Assembly (NCBI RefSeq): GCF_001653755.1
Contig: NZ_CP015125.1
Location: 804,001-868,000 of the forward strand
Length of the DNA: 64,000 bases
Reading direction: 5' to 3'
DNA from: Dokdonia donghaensis DSW-1
GTDB taxonomy: Bacteria > Bacteroidota > Bacteroidia > Flavobacteriales > Flavobacteriaceae
Shown here: positions 61,175 through 64,000 of the stretch, piece by piece
Numbering within the stretch: position 1 is the stretch's first letter
Layout of the letters: each line of letters starts with the position of its first letter
The notes under the pieces: model-generated
What the model was told of the DNA's origin: nothing
What the model saw: only the letters and a program-made list of their open reading frames with translations
The model's database searches: none
Made by a program: the position numbers and the translations under genes

Positions 61175-61178
61175 TATT

Positions 61179-61196
61179 CCGCTTTCGCGAAGGCGT
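61179..61196. repeat. 18-bp palindrome copy 20 (variant), just past the trans-sulfuration gene
   Basis: ccgctttcgcgaaggcgt, mixed outer arm and one inner change; starts four bases after the stop at 61174. Confidence 0.85.
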
Positions 61197-61218
61197 AACG
61201 CTACACCATATTAGTATT

Positions 61219-62061
61219 TTAATCTAGGTAATAAATATACCCTACATTCATCCAGAATATCCAGTCGTTTACTCTGTTTACAGGTCTTGGGTCTGGATTA
61301 AGTCCATCTACCCAGTTTGATGTGTAGTAGTGCCATCTCAAATCTATATTAAGATCACTTAAGATACCTAATTTGTAACGAGTACCTACACTCCAAGTGA
61401 TTGCCCAAGTATCCCCCACACGGGTATCTATACCTGTGCCCATTTGCCCTTCACCTACATTAAATCCTTCTATAATAGCAGGTCCCGTATCTGTAGGGTC
61501 TGTTGTAAAAGGATTGAGTACTTGTCCAAAGATATTACCATCCTCGCGTAGTGAAGTTGTAGCACTAGGATTAAAGGAAACAAAGTGAGCTCCTACACTT
61601 ACATATGGAGCAAACTTATAGGCTCCAGCAGAGAAGTCACGTATGCTCATAGGGAAGTATTCTAGCTGTGAACCTATCTCTAGTACTTGAGTTCTACCTG
61701 TATGTGCACGAAGTCGCATACCCCCAAAATCATTATCACTCGCCTCTGGGCCAAAGTTTTCTAAGTTTGTTATATGGAAATCTATTTCGTTTCGTACCTT
61801 AAAGTGATCATTAAAGTAGGTGTACTTTGAGTAACAGTTACAGTCTGCTTGATAGGCAAAGTTTAGGTAGTGCACTATCCCCACACCAAAGCCTACATTA
61901 CCAAGGTTGGTCTCAACATTACTACGCTCTCCATAATCAGATTGAAACGCAACTGGACCGGCTATAACGCCAAGTTCGTGTGAAAACCCAAACTGAGCAT
62001 TTAAGCCCTGCTGTGTGATCATCATTAATAATAATGCCAGTAGTAGGTACTTGGCTCTCAT
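61219..62061 (-). CDS. THC0290_0291-type outer-membrane-like protein
   Basis: From ATG 62061 (MRAKYLLLALLLMMITQQGL) the 280-residue product has a signal peptide ending LNAQ. The sequence FGFSHELGVIAGPVAFQSDY, LGNVGFGVGIVHYLNFAYQA and IFWMNVGYIYYLD matches the flavobacterial THC0290_0291 family. The alternating aromatic strands suggest a beta-barrel of the outer membrane. Role unknown. It is monocistronic and divergent from gdhA. Confidence 0.8.
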   Translation of the reverse strand: MRAKYLLLALLLMMITQQGLNAQFGFSHELGVIAGPVAFQSDYGERSNVETNLGNVGFGVGIVHYLNFAYQADCNCYSKYTYFNDHFKVRNEIDFHITNLENFGPEASDNDFGGMRLRAHTGRTQVLEIGSQLEYFPMSIRDFSAGAYKFAPYVSVGAHFVSFNPSATTSLREDGNIFGQVLNPFTTDPTDTGPAIIEGFNVGEGQMGTGIDTRVGDTWAITWSVGTRYKLGILSDLNIDLRWHYYTSNWVDGLNPDPRPVNRVNDWIFWMNVGYIYYLD

Positions 62062-62209
62062 AAGTAGGTAATTAGGTGAGCAAATATATAAAAATATGTC
62101 AAACATCGAGTTTTTTGAGTTAAAATGATATTTTAAGTAAGTTTAATCTTACAATTACATATTTAATTATGATATTCTAAAAAAAACACGCTAAAAATCA
62201 AGGATAATG

Positions 62210-62217
62210 TATATTTG
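62210..62217 (+). promoter_or_regulatory. Candidate -7 box for gdhA
   Basis: TATATTTG fits TAnnTTTG and lies 49 bases before the gdhA start. The -33 element is not clear. Confidence 0.4.
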
Positions 62218-62266
62218 TAGCTCTAACAGAACAATGTTTAAAGCATTGTCATAATAGATACCTTTT

Positions 62267-63610
62267 ATGTCAGACAGCATTAAAAAATTTGTCGATTATG
62301 TTGCTCAGAGCAACCCAAATGAACCAGAATTTATGCAGGCAGTCCACGAGGTGGCAGAAACTGTAATTCCTTTTATAGAAAAAAATCCAAAATACCAGGG
62401 TAAGAAACTCTTAGAGCGAATGGTTGAGCCAGAGCGCACTATTATGTTTAGAGTGCCTTGGACAGATGACTCTGGAGAGATTCAAGTAAATAGAGGATAC
62501 CGTGTAGAGTTTAACAGTGCTATAGGGCCATATAAAGGAGGACTTCGTTTTCACCCTTCTGTAAACTTGAGTATCCTTAAGTTTTTAGGGTTTGAGCAAG
62601 TGTTTAAAAACAGTCTTACTACATTACCTATGGGTGGTGGTAAAGGAGGATCTGACTTTAACCCAAAAGGGAAGTCTGATGCAGAGGTAATGCGTTTTTG
62701 CCAGAGCTTTATGAGCGAGCTAGCTCGTCACATAGGTCCTAACACAGACGTACCTGCTGGAGATATAGGAGTAGGCGGTCGTGAGATAGGCTATATGTTT
62801 GGGCAGTACAAGAGACTTCGTAACGAGTTTACTGGAGTACTTACAGGTAAAGGTCTTACGTACGGCGGTTCTTTAATGCGTCCAGAAGCGACAGGTTATG
62901 GTGATGTATACTTTGCACAAAGTATGCTTAAGACTAAAGGTGAAACTTTTGAAGGTAAAGCAGTAGCAGTTTCTGGATCTGGAAACGTTGCCCAGTATGC
63001 TACAGAGAAAGTAACACAACTAGGTGGTAAAGTAGTGACTATGTCAGACTCTGGAGGTTACATTTATGATAAAGATGGTATAGATGCAGATAAGCTTGCG
63101 TTTATTATGGATCTTAAAAATGTAAAACGTGGTCGTATAAGCGAGTATGTAGATACATACACAAGCGCAGAGTACCACGAGGGACAAAGACCTTGGTCTA
63201 CTAAGGTAGATGTTGCACTTCCTTGTGCTACACAAAATGAACTTAATGGAGATGAGGCAAAAACACTAGTAGATAACGGATGTATATGCGTTGCCGAAGG
63301 TGCAAATATGCCTTGTACGCCAGAAGCTATAGAAGTTTTCCATAATGCAAAAATTCTTTTCTCACCTGGAAAAGCATCAAACGCAGGAGGTGTTGCAACT
63401 TCTGGACTTGAAATGTCTCAAAACAGTTTACGTTTTAACTGGACTGCAGAAGAGGTAGATCAAAAACTTCACAAGATTATGCTAGACATACACGAAGCGT
63501 GTGTAGAGTATGGAAAAGATGAAGACGGTTATGTAGACTACGTAAAAGGAGCAAACGTTGCCGGATTTGTAAAAGTGGCAGATGCTATGCTAGCTCAAGG
63601 AGTAGTATAA
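62267..63610 (+). CDS. gdhA: NADP-type glutamate dehydrogenase
   Basis: GdhA interconverts 2-oxoglutarate plus ammonia and glutamate. The 447-residue protein is the hexameric short form. Catalytic and substrate motifs are SAIGPYKGGLRFHPSVNLSI, LPMGGGKGGSDFNPKGKSDA (catalytic Lys), PAGDIGVGGREIGYMFGQYK and the nucleotide site AVSGSGNVAQYATEKVTQLG. Length is typical. The Ser after the second Gly of GSGNV is common in NADP-using forms. It has its own promoter and a terminator downstream. Confidence 0.96.
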   Translation: MSDSIKKFVDYVAQSNPNEPEFMQAVHEVAETVIPFIEKNPKYQGKKLLERMVEPERTIMFRVPWTDDSGEIQVNRGYRVEFNSAIGPYKGGLRFHPSVNLSILKFLGFEQVFKNSLTTLPMGGGKGGSDFNPKGKSDAEVMRFCQSFMSELARHIGPNTDVPAGDIGVGGREIGYMFGQYKRLRNEFTGVLTGKGLTYGGSLMRPEATGYGDVYFAQSMLKTKGETFEGKAVAVSGSGNVAQYATEKVTQLGGKVVTMSDSGGYIYDKDGIDADKLAFIMDLKNVKRGRISEYVDTYTSAEYHEGQRPWSTKVDVALPCATQNELNGDEAKTLVDNGCICVAEGANMPCTPEAIEVFHNAKILFSPGKASNAGGVATSGLEMSQNSLRFNWTAEEVDQKLHKIMLDIHEACVEYGKDEDGYVDYVKGANVAGFVKVADAMLAQGVV

Positions 63611-63637
63611 TAAGTCACACACATAATATAGTATTAC

Positions 63638-63671
63638 AATCAGACAGCTCAGGCTGTCTGATTTTTTTTTT
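63638..63671 (+). terminator. Intrinsic terminator after gdhA
   Basis: AATCAGACAG/CTGTCTGATT arms with a six-base loop and a run of ten T. Confidence 0.93.
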
Positions 63672-63681
63672 GGGTGTTGTC

Positions 63682-63699
63682 ACGCTTTCGCGAAAGCGC
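63682..63699. repeat. 18-bp palindrome copy 21, after the gdhA terminator
   Basis: acgctttcgcgaaagcgc, one outer-arm mismatch, eleven bases past the T-run. Confidence 0.9.
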
Positions 63700-63762
63700 A
63701 ATGCTATCCATAATAACTAAGGACATTACCTCGCTCCATTTCTGTGCTCAAAGCAATAATTG

Positions 63763-63770
63763 TACATTTG
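63763..63770 (+). promoter_or_regulatory. Candidate -7 box for the porZ-like gene
   Basis: TACATTTG, a match to TAnnTTTG, 31 bases before the GTG start. Confidence 0.4.
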
Positions 63771-63801
63771 GTCGTTTTATACAAATAAACAGTTGCCAGA
63801 A

Positions 63802-64000
63802 GTGAAGACGCGTTTTTTCTTATTGATTCTTCTCACATCATTTACAGTGATGTCGCAAGACTTTTCAGAAAACTGGACAGCACATTACTCTTATAACCGA
63901 GTGTCTGATATGACCTCTGGTAATGATAGAGTATACGTGGCTTCAGAAAATGCAGTTTTTATATATAACACACTTGATGAGTCTATAGAAACTAGAACCA
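63802..64000 (+). CDS. porZ: PorZ-like T9SS component, N-terminal part (partial)
   Basis: A GTG at 63802 opens a frame that runs off the window: a signal peptide (FFLLILLTSFTVMSQ), then DFSENWTAHYSYNRVSDMTS, GNDRVYVASENAVFIYNTLD. This is the start seen in flavobacterial PorZ-type propeller proteins of the type IX secretion system, often labelled as two-component regulator propeller proteins. Only 66 codons are visible, so the call rests on the N-terminus. The start is GTG; no upstream ATG exists in frame. Its presence fits the three T9SS cargo genes in the window. Confidence 0.6.
   Translation, partial: MKTRFFLLILLTSFTVMSQDFSENWTAHYSYNRVSDMTSGNDRVYVASENAVFIYNTLDESIETRT

Noticed and set aside
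1935..63699. The palindrome as ParB parS sites or as transcription terminators
   Set aside because: Density is far above that of parS and the sequence differs from the known parS; the copies lack T-runs.
1935..63699. The palindrome as a CRISPR array
   Set aside because: Copies are kilobases apart and not separated by short spacers; no cas genes are present.
1..64000. tRNA, rRNA, insertion sequence, prophage or riboswitch
   Set aside because: I scanned the intergenic stretches and saw no cloverleaf, transposase, integrase, phage gene or clear riboswitch fold; a covariance-model scan was not possible.

Overview
The window looks like a chromosomal segment of a marine member of the Flavobacteriaceae (Bacteroidota), probably close to Dokdonia or Krokinobacter. 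The genus is an inference. Bacteroidota signs are direct: three type IX secretion (T9SS) cargo proteins with C-terminal sorting domains, the start of a PorZ-like gene, the ftsX-DUF3098-uppP-truB cluster, DUF3127 and THC0290_0291-type proteins, promoter-like TAnnTTTG boxes, and few Shine-Dalgarno sites. I found no rRNA, tRNA, CRISPR array, transposase or prophage. Coding density is about 90 percent and most genes are ordinary housekeeping or envelope genes.

Layout. 1-9 kb: CsbD-like end, thioesterase, HU/SPOR protein, dprA, a lipoprotein, a WG-repeat lipoprotein cassette bounded by a 70-bp direct repeat, a Kbp-like LysM protein, and a yicC-gmk-hopJ-nadD operon. 9.1-19 kb: a divergent carbohydrate locus with two DUF1080 (3-keto-disaccharide hydrolase family) lipoproteins, three xylose-isomerase-like TIM barrels, a Gfo/Idh/MocA oxidoreductase, an MFS permease, and a GMC oxidoreductase with its Tat-exported small subunit. 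Together these fit a 3-keto-glycoside route. 19-26 kb: ftsX, DUF3098, uppP, truB, a TonB-like protein, tag, aat, an OB-like DUF3127 protein with an SSB-like tail, and a flavin reductase. 26-33 kb: a likely 39-residue small gene with a strong terminator, an SPFH-GYF protein paired with a zinc-ribbon membrane protein, OsmC, a T9SS FG-GAP protein, an HhH membrane protein and a double OmpA-like protein. 33-43 kb: MFS, ALDH7-type dehydrogenase, 3-hydroxyanthranilate dioxygenase, CAP lipoprotein, Ntn asparaginase, GNAT, CBS and M28 membrane peptidase. 43-64 kb: M13 peptidase, a large BNR/T9SS protein, SDR threonine dehydrogenase, DUF2256 plus ArfB-like genes, azurin, YheT-like hydrolase, FemAB-like enzyme, EamA, DinB, a trans-sulfuration enzyme, gdhA and the porZ start.

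The most unusual signal is not a gene. An 18-bp palindrome, ACGCTTTCGCGAAAGCGT, and close variants occur 21 times, about once per 3 kb. Fourteen copies are intergenic, often beside terminators or promoters. Seven lie inside genes, where they are read as AFAKA or TLSRK. In TruB and Aat the coded residues appear to replace native ones without changing length, so the motif looks built in place by selection or conversion rather than inserted. An uptake-signal-like, nucleoid-organising or regulatory role is possible; none is shown by the sequence alone.
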